From contig JANVFP010000014.1 in the NCBI GenBank assembly GCA_027919835.1, positions 1,054,001-1,118,000 of the forward strand: a DNA stretch of 64,000 bases, written 5' to 3'. Below the pieces are notes generated by a model. The model worked only from the letters and a program-made list of their open reading frames with translations, made no database searches and had not been told where the DNA came from. The position numbers and the translations under genes were made by a program. Below are positions 11,601 through 23,921 of the stretch, in pieces. The stretch comes from Lentinula raphanica. Lineage: Eukaryota; Basidiomycota; Agaricomycetes; Agaricales; Omphalotaceae. Positions within the stretch are counted from its first letter, which is position 1. The number at the start of each line of letters is the position of its first letter.

Positions 11601-13343
11601 GATAGATTAGGGGTCCCAATACAGTCAGACAGTCATCCACTGCTTCCTGGATGGGGTCTAATGAGCAGGACCATGTCTACTGCGCATGGCAAGAGACTGG
11701 AAACCTCAGCGGCACCAGCTGTGTACTACTATATTGGTTGATAAAATGGATAGATTAGGGGTTCCAATGCAGTCAGATAGTCATCCAATGCTTCCTGGAT
11801 GTGGTCTGATGAGCAGGACCATGTCCACTGCGCGTGGCAAGAGACTGGAAACCTCAGCGGCACCAGCTGGGTACCACGATATTGGTTAAGACAATGGATA
11901 GATTGGTTGATAAAATGGATAGATTAGGGGTCCCAATGCCGTCAGATAGTCATCCAATGCTTCCTGGATGTGGTCTGATAAGCAGGACCATGTCCACTGC
12001 ACGTGGCAAGAGACTGGAAACCTCAACGGCACCAGCTGTGTACTACTATATTGGTTGATAAAATGGATAGATTAGGGGTCCCAATGCAGTCAGACAGTCA
12101 TCCAATGCTTCCTGGATGGGGTCTAATGAGCAGGACCATGTCTACTGCGCATGGCAAGAGACTGGAAACCTCAGCGGCACCAGTTGGGTACCACGATATT
12201 GGTTAAGACAATGGATAGATTAGGGGTCCCAATGCAGTCAGACAGTCATCCAATGCCTCCTGGATGTAGTCTGATGAGCAGGACCATGTCCGCTGCACGC
12301 GGCACCAGCTGGGTACTACTATATTGGTTAATACAATAGATAGATTAGGGGCCCCCATGCTGTCAGATAGTCATCCAATGCTTCCTAGATGTGGTCTGAT
12401 AAGCAGGACCATGTCCGCTGCACGCGGCAACAGACTGGAAACCTCAGCGGCACCAGTTGTGTATTACTATATTGGTTGATAAAATGGATAGATTAGGGGT
12501 CCCAATGCAGTCAGATAGTCATCCAATGCTTCCTGGATGGGGTCTGATAAGCAGGACCATGTCCACTGCACGTGGCAAGAGACTGGAAACCTTAGCGGCA
12601 CCAGTTGTGTACTACTATATTGGTTGATAAAATGGATAGATTAGGGGTCCCAATGCAGTCAGATAGTCATCCAATGCTTCCTGGATGTGGTCTAATGAGC
12701 AGGAACATGTCTACTGTGCGTGGCAAGAGACTGGAAACCTCAGCGGCACCAGCTGTGTATTGCTATATTGGTTAAGAAAATGGATAGATTAGGGGCCCCC
12801 ATGCTGTCAGATAGTCATCCAATGCTTCTTAAATGTGGTCTGATAAGCAGGACCATGTCCGCTGCACGCGGCAACAGACTGGAAACCTCAGCGGCACCAG
12901 CTGTGTACCACTATATTGGTCAAGACAATGGATAGATTAGGGGTCCCAATGCAGTCAGATAGTCATCCAATGCCTCCTGGATGTGGTCTGATGAGCAGGA
13001 CCATGTCCACTGCACGTGGCAAGAGACTGGAAACCTCAGCGGCACCAGTTGTGTACTACTATATTGGTTGATAAAATGGATAGATTAGGGGGCTCCATGC
13101 CGTCAGATAGTCATCTAATGCTTCCTGGATGAGGTCTGACAAGCAGGACCATGTCTACTGCCCGTGGCAAGAGACTGGAAACCTCAGCGGTACCAGCTGT
13201 GTGTTACTATATTGGTTAAGACAATGGATAGTTTAGGGGGCCCCATGCTGTCAGATAGTCATCCAATGCTTCCTGGATGTGGTACAATGAGCCGGACCAT
13301 GTCCGCTGCACGTGGCAAGAGACTGGAAACCTCAGCTGCACCA
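8664..13343 (+). repeat. 148-bp satellite array, block 2
   Basis: Continuous tandem 148-bp units. Higher-order structure is visible. The run of variants from about 9242 to 10300 reappears from about 11242 to 12450, first at an offset of 2000 bp and later at 2148 bp, so one unit was gained or lost. The duplicated runs share a rare unit lengthened by 21 bp, in which GATAGATTGGTTGATAAAATG inserts an extra start of the TAGATTAGGG segment (near 9750-9775 and 11900-11925; again near 18290). Confidence 0.95.
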
Positions 13344-13614
13344 CATCAGAAAAAATATTCTCATCTCTAGAGTCCCCAGAGATACCCCCAATTCCTAGGT
13401 AGTCTCAGAGCACCTAGAGTATCTGAGTTCTTTGAGGCTTCTAAATATTCGCTGGGTGCTTTCAGGTGCTTTCAGATGCTTTCAGATGCTTTCAGGATCT
13501 TTCAGGATCTCTAGGATATTTTTTGATCTTTAAAAGCTCACAAAAATCTCTGGGCAGCCTGGGAATTGGGGGGTATCTCTGGGGACTCTAGAGATGAAAA
13601 TATTTTTCCTGATG
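13344..13614. mobile_element. CATCAGG inverted-repeat element, copy 1
   Basis: A 271-bp non-coding element in the satellite. Ends: CATCAGAAAAAATATTCTCA and its near-inverse ending ATATTTTTCCTGATG. A second inverted pair lies inside (CCCCAGAGATACCCCC / GGGGGGTATCTCTGGGG). CA flanks both ends as a 2-bp duplication. The centre has short tandem repeats of GCTTTCAGAT type. There is no reading frame for an enzyme, so it is MITE-like and depends on a transposase elsewhere. Confidence 0.85.
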
Positions 13615-16600
13615 CAGCTGTGTACCACTATATTGTTAATACAATGGATAGATTAGGTGCCCCCATGCCGGTGTACGACTATATTGGTTAAGACAATGGC
13701 TAGTTTAGCGGCCCCCATGCCGTCAGATAGTCATCCAATGCTTTCTGAATGTAGTCTGATAAGCAGGACCATGTCCACTGCACATGACAATAGACTGGAA
13801 ACCTCAGCGGCAGCAGCTGTGTACCACGATATTGGTTAAGACAATGGATACATTAGGGGTCCCAATGCACTCAGATAGTTATCCAATGGTTCCTGGATGT
13901 GGTCTGGTGAGCCGGACCATGTCCACTGCACGTGGCAAGAGACTGGAAACCTCAGCGGGACCAGCTGTGTACCACGATATTGGTTAAGACAATGGATAGA
14001 TTAGGGGTCGCAATGCACTCAGATAGTCATCCAATGCCTCCTGAACGTGGTCGGATGAGCAGGACCATGGTCGCTGCATGTGGCAAGAGACTGGAAACCT
14101 CAGCGGGACCAGCTGTGTACCACGATATTGGTTAAGACAATGGATAGATTAGGGGTCCCAATGCAGTCAGACAGTCATCCAATGCCTCCTGGATGTGGTC
14201 TGATGAGCAGGACCATGTCCACTGCACGTGGCAAGAGACTGGAAACCTCAGCGACACCAGCTGTGTACCACGATATTGGTTAAGACAATGGATAGATTAG
14301 GGGTCCCAATGCAGTCAGATAGTCATCCAATGCCTCCTGGATGTGGTCTGATGAGCAGGACCATGTCCACTGCACGTGGCAACAGACTGGAAACCTCAGC
14401 GGCACCAGCTGTGTACTACTATATTGGTTAAGACAATGGATAGATTAGGGGTCCCAATGCAGTCAGATAGTCATCCAATGCTTCCTGGATGGGGTCTGAT
14501 AAGCACATGTCTAGCGGCACCAGTTGTGTACGACTATATTGGTTGATAAAATGGATAGATTAGGGGTCCCAATGCAGTCAGATAGTCATCCAATGCCTCC
14601 TGGATGTGGTCTGATGAGCAGGACCATGTCCACTGCACGTGGCAACAGACTGGAAACCTCAGCGGCACCAGCTGTGTACTACTATATTGGTTAAGACAAT
14701 GGATAGATTAGGGGTCCCAATGCAGTCAGATAGTCATCCAATGCTTCCTGGATGGGGTCTGATAAGCACATGTCTAGCGGCACCAGTTGTGTACGACTAT
14801 ATTGGTTGATAAAATGGATAGATTAGGGGTCCCAATGCAGTCAGACAGTCATCCAATGCTTCTTAGATGTGGTCTGATGAGCAGGACCATGTCCACTGCA
14901 CGTGGCAAGAGACTGGAAACCTCAACGGCACCAGCTGTGTACTACTATATTGGTTGATAAAATGGATAGATTAGGGGTCCCAATGCAGTCAGACAGTCAT
15001 CCAATGCTTCTTAGATGTGGTCTGATGAGCAGGACCATGTCTACTGCGCATGGCAAGAGACTGGAAACCTCAGCGACACCAGCTGTGTACCACGATATTG
15101 GTTAAGACAATGGATAGATTAGGGGTCCCAATGCAGTCAGATAGTCATCCAATGCTTCCTGGATGGGGTCTGATAAGCACATGTCTAGCGGCACCAGTTG
15201 TGTACGACTATATTGGTTGATAAAATGGATAGATTAGGGGTCCCAATGCAGTCAGACAGTCATCCAATGCTTCTTAGATGTGGTCTGATGAGCAGGACCA
15301 TGTCTACTGCGCATGGCAAGAGACTGGAAACCTCAGCGACACCAGCTGTGTACCACGATATTGGTTAAGACAATGGATAGATTAGGGGTCCCAATGCAGT
15401 CAGATAGTCATCCAATGCCTCCTGGATGTGGTCTGATGAGCAGGACCATGTCCACTGCACGTGGCAAGAGACTGGAAACCTCAACGGCACCAGCTGTGTA
15501 CTACTATATTGGTTGATAAAATGGATAGATTAGGGGTCCCAATGCAGTCAGACAGTCATCCAATGCTTCTTAGATGTGGTCTGATGAGCAGGACCATGTC
15601 TACTGCGCATGGCAAGAGACTGGAAACCTCAGCGACACCAGCTGTGTACCACGATATTGGTTAAGACAATGGATAGATTAGGGGTCCCAATGCAGTCAGA
15701 TAGTCATCCAATGCCTCCTGGATGTGGTCTGATGAGCAGGACCATGTCCACTGCACGTGGCAACAGACTGGAAACCTCAGCGGCACCAGCTGTGTACTAC
15801 TATATTGGTTAAGACAATGGATAGATTAGGGGTCCCAATGCAGTCAGATAGTCATCCAATGCTTCCTGGATGGGGTCTGATAAGCACATGTCTAGCGGCA
15901 CCAGTTGTGTACGACTATATTGGTTGATAAAATGGATAGATTAGGGGTCCCAATGCAGTCAGATAGTCATCCAATGCCTCCTGGATGTGGTCTGATGAGC
16001 AGGACCATGTCCACTGCACATGACAATAGACTGGAAACCTCAGCGGCAGCAGCTGTGTACCACTATATTGGTTAAGACAATGGATAGATTAGGGGTCCCA
16101 ATGCAGTCAGATAGTCATCCAATGCCTCCTGGATGTGGTCTGATGAGCAGGACCATGTCCACTGCACGTGGCAAGAGACTGGAAACCTCAGCAGCACCAG
16201 CTGTGTACTACTATATTGGTTAAGACAATGGATAGATTAGGGGTCCCAATGCAGTCAGATAGTCATCCAATGCCTCCTGGATGTGGTCTGATGAGCAGGA
16301 CCATGTCCACTGCACCCCTAATCTATCCATTGTCTTAACCAATATCGTGGTACACAGCTGGTCCCGCTGAGGTTTCCAGTCTCTTGCCACATGCAGCGAA
16401 CATGGTCCTGCTCATCCGACCACGTTCAGGAGGCATTGGATGACTATCTGAGTGCATTGGGACCCCTAATCTATCCATTGTCTTAACCAATATAGTGGTA
16501 CACAGCTGGTGCCGCTGAGGTTTCCAGTCTGTTGCCACGTGCAGTGGACATGGTCCTGCTCATCAGACCACATCCAGAAAGCATTGGATGACTATCTGAC

Positions 16601-19600
16601 AGGATGGGACCCCCTAATCTATCCATTTTATCAACCAATATAGTAGTACACAACTGGTGCCGCTGAGGTTTCCAGTCTGTTGCCATGTGCAGTGGACATG
16701 GTCCGGCTCATCAGACCACATCCAGGAGGCATTGGATGACTATCTGACTGCATTGGGACCCCTAATCTATCCATTGTCTTAACCAATATAGTAGTACACA
16801 GCTGGTGCCGCTGAGGTTTCCAATGCAGTCAGACAGTCATCCAATGCCTCCTGGATGTGGTCTGATGAGCAGGACCATGTCCGCTGCACGCGGCAACAGA
16901 CTGGAAACCTCAGCGGCACCAGCTGTGTACCACGATATTGGTTAAGACAATGGATACATTAGGGGTCCCAATGCACTCAGATAGTTATCCAATGGTTCCT
17001 GGATGTGGTCTGATGAGCAGGACCATGTCCGCTGCATGTGGCAAGAGACTGGAAACCTCAGCGGCACCAGTTGTGTACTACGATATTGGTTGATAAAATG
17101 GATAGATTAGGGGGTCCCATGCTGTCAGATAGTCATCCAATGCTTCCTGGATGTGGTCTGATGAGCAGGACCATGTCCACTGCGCGTGGCAAGAGACTGG
17201 AAACCTCAGCGGCACCAGCTGGGTACCACTATATTGGTTGATAAAATGGATAGATTAGGGGGTCCCATGCCGTCAGATAGTCATCCAATGCTTCCTGGAT
17301 GTGGTCTGATGAGCAGGACCATGTCCACTGCGCGTGGCAAGAGACTGGAAACCTCAGCGGCACCAGCTGGGTACCACTATATTGGTTGATAAAATGGATA
17401 GATTAGGGGTCCCAATGCAGTCAGATAGTCATCCAATGCTTCTTAGATGTGGTCTGATGAGCAGGACCATGTCTACTGCGCATGGCAAGAGACTGGAAAC
17501 CTCAGCGACACCAGCTGTGTACCACGATATTGGTTAAGACAATGGATAGATTAGGGGTCCCAATGCAGTCAGACAGTCATCCAATGCCGCCTGGATGTGG
17601 TCTGATGAGCAGGACCATGTCCGCTGCATGTGGCAAGAGACTGGAAACCTCAGCGGCACCAGTTGTGTACTACGATATTGGTTGATAAAATGGATAGATT
17701 AGGGGGTCCCATGCTGTCAGATAGTCATCCAATGCTTCCTGGATGTGGTCTGATAAGCAGGACCATGTCCGCTGCACGCGGCAAGAGACTGGAAACCTCA
17801 GCGGCACCAGTTGTGTACTACTATATTGGTTGATAAAATGGATAGATTAGGGGTCCCAATGCAGTCAGATAGTCATCCAATGCTTCCTGGATGTGGTCTA
17901 ATGAGCAGGAACATGTCCACTGCACGTGGCAAGAGACTGGAAACCTCAGCGGCACCAGTTGTGTACTACTATATTGGTTGATAAAATGGATAGATTAGGG
18001 GTCCCAATGCAGTCAGACAGTCATCCACTGCCTCCTGGATGTAGTCTGATGAGCAGGACCATGTCCGCTGCACGCGGCAACAGACTGGAAACCTCAGCGG
18101 CACCAGCTGGGTACTACTATATTGGTTGATAAAATGGATAGATTAGGGGTTCCAATGCAGTCAGATAGTCATCCAATGCTTCCTGGATGTGGTCTGATGA
18201 GCAGGACCATGTCCACTGCGCGTGGCAAGAGACTGGAAACCTCAGCGGCACCAGCTGGGTACCACGATATTGGTTAAGACAATGGATAGATTGGTTGATA
18301 AAATGGATAGATTAGGGGTCCCAATGCAGTCAGACAGTCATCCAATGCTTCCTGGATGGGGTCTAATGAGCAGGACCATGTCTACTGCGCATGGCAAGAG
18401 ACTGGAAACCTCAGCGGCACCAGTTGGGTACCACGATATTGGTTAAGACAATGGATAGATTAGGGGTCCCAATGCAGTCAGACAGTCATCCAATGCCTCC
18501 TGGATGTAGTCTGATGAGCAGGACCATGTCCGCTGCACGCGGCAACAGACTGGAAACCTCAGCGGCACCAGCTGGGTACTACTATATTGGTTAATACAAT
18601 AGATAGATTAGGGGCCCCCATGCTGTCAGATAGTCATCCAATGCTTCCTAGATGTGGTCTGATAAGCAGGACCATGTCCGCTGCACGCGGCAACAGACTG
18701 GAAACCTCAGCGGCACCCGCTGTGTACTACTATATTGATTGATAAAATGGATAGATTAGGGGTCCCAATGCAGTCAGATAGTCATCCAATGCTTCCTGGA
18801 TGTGGTCTAATGAGCAGGAACATGTCTACTGCGCGTGGCAAGAGACTGGAAACCTCAGCGGCACCAGCTGTGTATTGCTATATTGGTTAAGAAAATGGAT
18901 AGATTAGGGGCCCCCATGCTGTCAGATAGTCATCCAATGCTTCTTAAATGTGGTCTGATAAGCAGGACCATGTCCGCTGCACGCGGCAACAGACTGGAAA
19001 CCTCAGCGGCACCAGCTGTGTACTACTATATTGGTTGATAAAATGGATAGATTAGGGGTCCCAATGCAGTCAGATAGTCATCCAATCCTTCCTGGATGTG
19101 GTCTAATGAGCAGGAACATGTCCACTGCACGTGGCAAGAGACTGGAAACCTCAACGGCACCAGCTGTGTACTACTATATTGGTTGATAAAATGGATAGAT
19201 TAGGGGTCCCAATGCAGTCAGACAGTCATCCAATGCCTCCTGGATGTAGTCTGATGAGCAGGACCATGTCCGCTGCACGCGGCAACAGACTGGAAACCTC
19301 AGCGGCACCAGCTGGGTACTACTATATTGGTTAATACAATAGATAGATTAGGGGCCCCCATGCTGTCAGATAGTCATCCAATGCTTCCTAGATGTGGTCT
19401 GATAAGCAGGACCATGTCCGCTGCACGCGGCAACAGACTGGAAACCTCAGCGGCACCAGTTGTGTATTACTATATTGGTTGATAAAATGGATAGATTAGG
19501 GGTTCCAATGCAGTCAGATAGTCATCCAATGCTTCCTGGATGGGGTCTGATAAGCAGGACCATGTCCACTGCACGTGGCAAGAGACTGGAAACCTTAGCG

Positions 19601-19902
19601 GCACCAGTTGTGTACTACTATATTGGTTGATAAAATGGATAGATTAGGGGTCCCAATGCAGTCAGATAGTCATCCAATGCTTCCTGGATGTGGTCTAATG
19701 AGCAGGAACATGTCTACTGCGCGTGGCAAGAGACTGGAAACCTCAGCGGCACCAGCTGTGTATTGCTATATTGGTTAAGAAAATGGATAGATTAGGGGCC
19801 CCCATGCTGTCAGATAGTCATCCAATGCTTCCTGGATGTGGTACAATGAGCCGGACCATGTCCGCTGCACGTGGCAAGAGACTGGAAACCTCAGCTGCAC
19901 CA
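13615..19902 (+). repeat. 148-bp satellite array, block 3
   Basis: Tandem 148-bp units with several internal-deletion variants (GATAAGCACATGTCTAGC at about 14490, 14765, 15175 and 15885). Near 13650-13690 units are truncated and fused (GTGTACGACTATATTGG follows CCCCATGCCG). The stretch ending at 19902 is a diverged copy of the stretch ending at 13343, since both lead into the same CATCAGG insertion. Confidence 0.95.
16315..16821 (-). repeat. Inverted satellite segment
   Basis: About three and a half units run in the opposite direction to the rest of the array. The left breakpoint joins CCACTGCA to CCCCTAATCTATCC; the right joins GAGGTTTCCA to ATGCAGTCAG. The inverted segment carries the rare variants GAACGTGGTCGGATG and GTTCGCTGCATG found at 9055-9090. 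Its translated frame at 16335-16538 equals that at 8946-9149, so it is an inverted copy of the 8.7-9.2 kb region rather than an inversion in place. Confidence 0.9.
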
Positions 19903-20410
19903 CATCAGAAAAAATATTCTCATCTCTAGAGTCCCCAGAGATACCCCATCAGGAAAAATGTTTCAGGCCTAGGGCACTCAAAGATACCCCCCAATTCTTA
20001 TGCACTTTGAGGCTGCTCAAAGTGCCCAAAGCTCCTCAAAGATCCTCAAAGATCCCCAAAGATCCTCAAAGATCCTCAAAGACACCTCAAAGAACCTAGA
20101 GAATCTAGGCAACCAAAAGGTACTCTGAAAGCTCCTAAAATTTAGGGGGTATCTCTGGATGCCCTAGGCATGAAATACTTTTTCCTGATGCCCCCAATTC
20201 CTAGGTAGTCTCAGAGCACCTAGAGTATCTGAGTTCTTTAAGGCTTCTAAATATTCGCTGGGTGCTTTCAGGTGCTTTCAGATGCTTTCAGATGCTTTCA
20301 GGATCTCTAGGATATTTTTTGATCTTTAAAAGCTCACAAAAATCTCTGGGCAGCCTAGGAATTGGGGGGTATCTCTGGGGACTCTAGAGATGAAAATATT
20401 TTTCCTGATG
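19903..20410. mobile_element. CATCAGG element, copy 2, with nested insertion
   Basis: Same insertion point in the satellite unit and nearly the same sequence as 13344-13614, but split by another member of the family at 19947-20190. It marks a segmental duplication of the array that includes the element. Confidence 0.85.
19947..20190. mobile_element. CATCAGG element nested inside copy 2
   Basis: A 244-bp element with ends CATCAGGAAAAATG and CTTTTTCCTGATG. It is inserted in the C-run of GAGATACCCCC with a duplication of about 3 bp. The middle is a short tandem repeat of CAAAGATCCT type. It is absent from the sister copy at 13344. Confidence 0.85.
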
Positions 20411-21716
20411 CAGCTGTGTACCACTATATTGGTTAATACAATGGATAGATTAGGTGCCCCCATGCCGGTGTACGACTATATTGGTTAAGACAATGGCTAG
20501 TTTAGCGGCCCCCATGCCGTCAGATAGTCATCCAATGCTTTGAGCAGGACCATGTCCACTGCACATGACAATAGACTGGAAACCTCAGCGGCAGCAGCTG
20601 TGTACCACGATATTGGTTAAGACAATGGATACATTAGGGGTCCCAATGCACTCAGATAGTTATCCAATGGTTCCTGGATGTGGTCTGGTGAGCCGGACCA
20701 TGTCCACTGCACGTGGCAAGAGACTGGAAACCTCAGCGGGACCAGCTGTGTACCACGATATTGGTTAAGACAATGGATAGATTAGGGGTCGCAATGCACT
20801 CGCGGCAACAGACTGGAGCAGTTGTGTACTACTAGATTGGTTAAGACAATGGATAGATTGGGGGCCCCATGCCGTCAGATAGTCATCCAATGCTTCCTGG
20901 ATGTGATCTGATGAGCAGGACCACGTCCGCTGCATGTGGAAAGAGACTGGAAACCTCAACGGCACCAGTTGTGTATTACTATATTGGTTAATAAAATGGA
21001 TAGAGTAGGGGGCCCCATGCCATCAGATAGTCATCCAATGCTTCCTGGATGTGGTCCAATGAGCAGGACCATGTCCGCGGCACGCGGCAACAGACTGGAA
21101 ACCTCAGCTGCACCAGCTGTGTACCACTATATTGGTTAATACAATGGATAGATTAGGTGCCCCCATGCCGGTGTACCACGATATGGGTTAAGACAATGGA
21201 TAGATTAGAGGTCCCAATGCACTCAGATAGTCAGCCAATGCTTCCTAGATGTGGTCTGACAAGCAGGACGATGTCTGCTGCACGTGGCAAGAGACTGGAA
21301 ACCTCAGCGCCACCAGCTGTTTACCATGATATTGGTTAAGACAATGGATAGATTAGGCGTCTCAATGCAGTCAGATAGTCATCCAATGCCTCCTGGATGT
21401 GGTCTGATGAGCAGGACCATGTCCACTGCACGTGGCAACAGACTGGAAACCTCAGCGGCACCAGTTGTGTACTACTATATTGGTTGATAAAATGGATAGA
21501 TTAGGGGGTCCCATCCTGTCAGATAGTCATCCAATGCTTCCTGAATGTGGTCTGATGAGCAGGACCATGTCTACTGCACATGGGAAGAGACTGGAACCTC
21601 AGCCGCAGCAGCTGTGTACCACTATATTGGTTAAGACAAGGAATGGATGAGGGGGCCCAATGCACTCAGATAGTCATCCAATGCTTCCTGGATGTGGTCT
21701 GATAAGCAGGGCCATG
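20411..21716 (+). repeat. 148-bp satellite array, block 4
   Basis: Irregular units, several truncated (near 20430-20560 and 20800-20830). The opening part parallels 13615-13990, confirming the block duplication. Confidence 0.9.
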
Positions 21717-21941
21717 CATCAGCAAAACTGACCTGGTGCTTAGGCTGCCTAGAGATACCCCCCAAAACCTCAGCAGTTTAAAAACTTTGAATTTGCCTGA
21801 AAAAGCCTGAGCAAGCCTGAGTTTGCCTGGAAAAGCCTGGGCAAGCCTGAATTTGCCTCAGTTTTCTTTGGGTGCTTTGGGAGAGCCTAGGTTTTGGGGG
21901 GTATCTTTGGGTTACCTAGGCCAAGGGTACTTTTCCTGATG
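21717..21941. mobile_element. CATCAGC/CATCAGG element, second subfamily
   Basis: A 225-bp element beginning CATCAGCAAAACTGACC and ending GTACTTTTCCTGATG. It is flanked by TG/TG and inserted between CCATG and TGTCCACTG of a satellite unit. It has internal inverted pair AGAGATACCCCCCAAAACC / GGTTTTGGGGGGTATCT and a middle of GCCTGAGCAAGCCTGAG repeats. The same sequence is found in reverse orientation at 62494-62708. Confidence 0.85.
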
Positions 21942-22402
21942 TGTCCACTGCACATGGCAAGAGACTGGAAACCTTAGCGGCACCCACTGTGTACTACTAT
22001 ATTGGTTAAAACAATGGATAGATTAGTCATCCAATGCTTCCTGGATGCTGCACATGGCGATAGACTGGAAACCTCAGCAGCACCAGCTGTGTACTACTAT
22101 ATTGGTTAATACAAAAGATAGATTAGTCATCCAATGCTTCCTGGATGCTGCACATGCCAATAGACTGGAAACCTCAGCGGCACCAGCTGTGTACCACTAT
22201 ATTGGTTAAGGCAAGGCATAGATTAGGGGGCCCAGTGCACTCAAATAGTCATCCAATGCTTCCTGGCTGTGGTCTGATAAGCAGGACCATGTCTACTGCA
22301 CGTGGCAAGAGACTGGAAACCTCGGCGGCACCAGCTGTGTACCATAGTATTAGTTAAGACAATGGATAGATGAGGGGGCCCAATGCAGTCAGATAGTCAT
22401 CC
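21942..22402 (+). repeat. 148-bp satellite array, block 5
   Basis: Shortened units: GATTAGTCATCCAATGCTTC directly follows ATGGATA, so the GGGGTCCCAATGCAGTCAGA part is missing from two units. The block ends at the target duplication CATCC (22398-22402). Confidence 0.9.
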
Positions 22403-23921
22403 TGTTATGAAGCATAACATGTACTTCTAAGCGCCCACAAATTTCTCAAATATTCCCAGCATTTCCCCTGATTTTTCCTGATTTTCCTATTATTTTTCCA
22501 TATTTTTCCAGCCTTTATTCATCCCTAAATGGCCTATACGAGCATTTTCTATCAATGGCCGAGCCCTCGCTGAGCTAGCGCTTATTCGGTGTCTCGGCAT
22601 CCAAACATGGAAGTGCCGTGCTTTGCCTCTTCCCACGACTCACTTTTCTCTTCTCCCCCTTCTCTTCTCCACCACCACTCCTCCTCAACGCCATAGGACC
22701 GCGGAAACAATGCTAACGAACACAAGGCACGATGGAGGACACATAGAGACCACGAGGAACGACCTTTAAGGGCTGGAGACCGCGAGGACACGGTCTGCCA
22801 GCCATTACAATTACCTGTGCGTAATCCGTTCATCGAACGGATTACATCCATACTAACGAAGTGCCGCCATCCCGATAGGGTCATCGTCGCCTCGCGTCGA
22901 GGTATCGTGACTCCTCCATGCCCTTCCGGATCTCAACACCCTCAACAACCTCTCGGCCCCGTCTTTTCGTGTTCCTTCCGGTCCCGACGTGTCAACATCG
23001 TTTTCGCCTTTCCGTTTTTCCGTTGACCCTTCTTTAGCTCGTTTTCGTCATCCCCGGGACTATTACACCTCGCTTACCCCTTTCTGATTACAATACTCGC
23101 CCCGGTACATCATCGTGTGCCGTTTAACTCTTCCCAACCCCCACTCTCGTGTTTTCGGCCTGTACATGCATTGTGCGGCCTTCATTTACTCCAACCACGC
23201 CATCCTCAGTTCGTACACGCGTTACGTCGGCTTCCTCTCGGTCTGCTTGCACAATTCTCGCTTTCAAGATCTGCCCTACCTTGGCTCCCTCATCTCGGCT
23301 TCCCCTTAGCTCGTTCGAATCCCACACGCGTAACCTCGGCTCTGGTTTGTTTCTTTGGATGACAGGCGACTCAAGATGAGTCATGACGACTCCTCGCCTG
23401 TCGTCATTTCATAGTGTTTATTCATCTTCTTATCGTCATCTGTCAGGCCAGGTCGACGCGTATACCTACGTCGACCCGTGTCTTTGTCACTTTGACTCGT
23501 CGTCGAGTTATATCGACAACGTTTGACCATGTCCCGGCTTCGGGTCGTGTCATCATGATTATCATCGTGGTGACGCATCCCACAGCCGACATTCTTTTAT
23601 ATTACTTGCCTTTTATATACATTACTTACAGAAAACCTATATAAACCCTATGTATTTTGTAAACCAATCCCCAGATTGGTTATTTTTACAGGTTCTCAAT
23701 AAGATTCGGTTTTATCTCTCTCATCTCGGTCTGGATACTTGCCAGTGTAACAACATATTGTATTATCAACATTCAGGTTTCAGTAACCACTAACCACTTG
23801 GAGTCCAGATCCTCAGCGTAGACCTAGTAGCTTAGCAGCTTGTCTACAACGTTCTTCGGACAGAACGCTCGTAGCCTTCGTCTTTGGTGCCGTCGAGGGA
23901 TAGAGCAACGAGCACCTAACA
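22403..23921 (+). mobile_element. Solo LTR with CATCC duplication
   Basis: A 1519-bp solo LTR: it starts TGTTATGAAGCATAACATG, ends GAGCACCTAACA and is flanked by CATCC at 22398-22402 and 23922-23926. The interior is much richer in C and CpG than its surroundings, and the reading frames in it look like chance. A TATA-type promoter is at 23638-23645. No internal domain or second LTR is present, so recombination between LTRs probably removed the body. Related LTRs start at 34409 and 63355. Confidence 0.9.
23638..23645 (+). promoter_or_regulatory. Probable TATA box of the solo LTR
   Basis: TATATAAA about 280 bp before the LTR end. The related LTR at 34409-35971 has TATAAATA at the equivalent place (35707-35714). 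This is where the U3/R boundary would lie. Inferred from sequence only. Confidence 0.5.

Noticed and set aside
8664..22402. CRISPR-like or tRNA-like array
   Set aside because: Units are 148 bp with no short conserved repeat and unique spacer pattern, and the organism is a eukaryote. No cloverleaf was found.
22582..23644. Several 60-100 codon frames in the solo LTR
   Set aside because: High C and CpG content keeps frames open on both strands. No motif, and they lie inside a well-bounded LTR.
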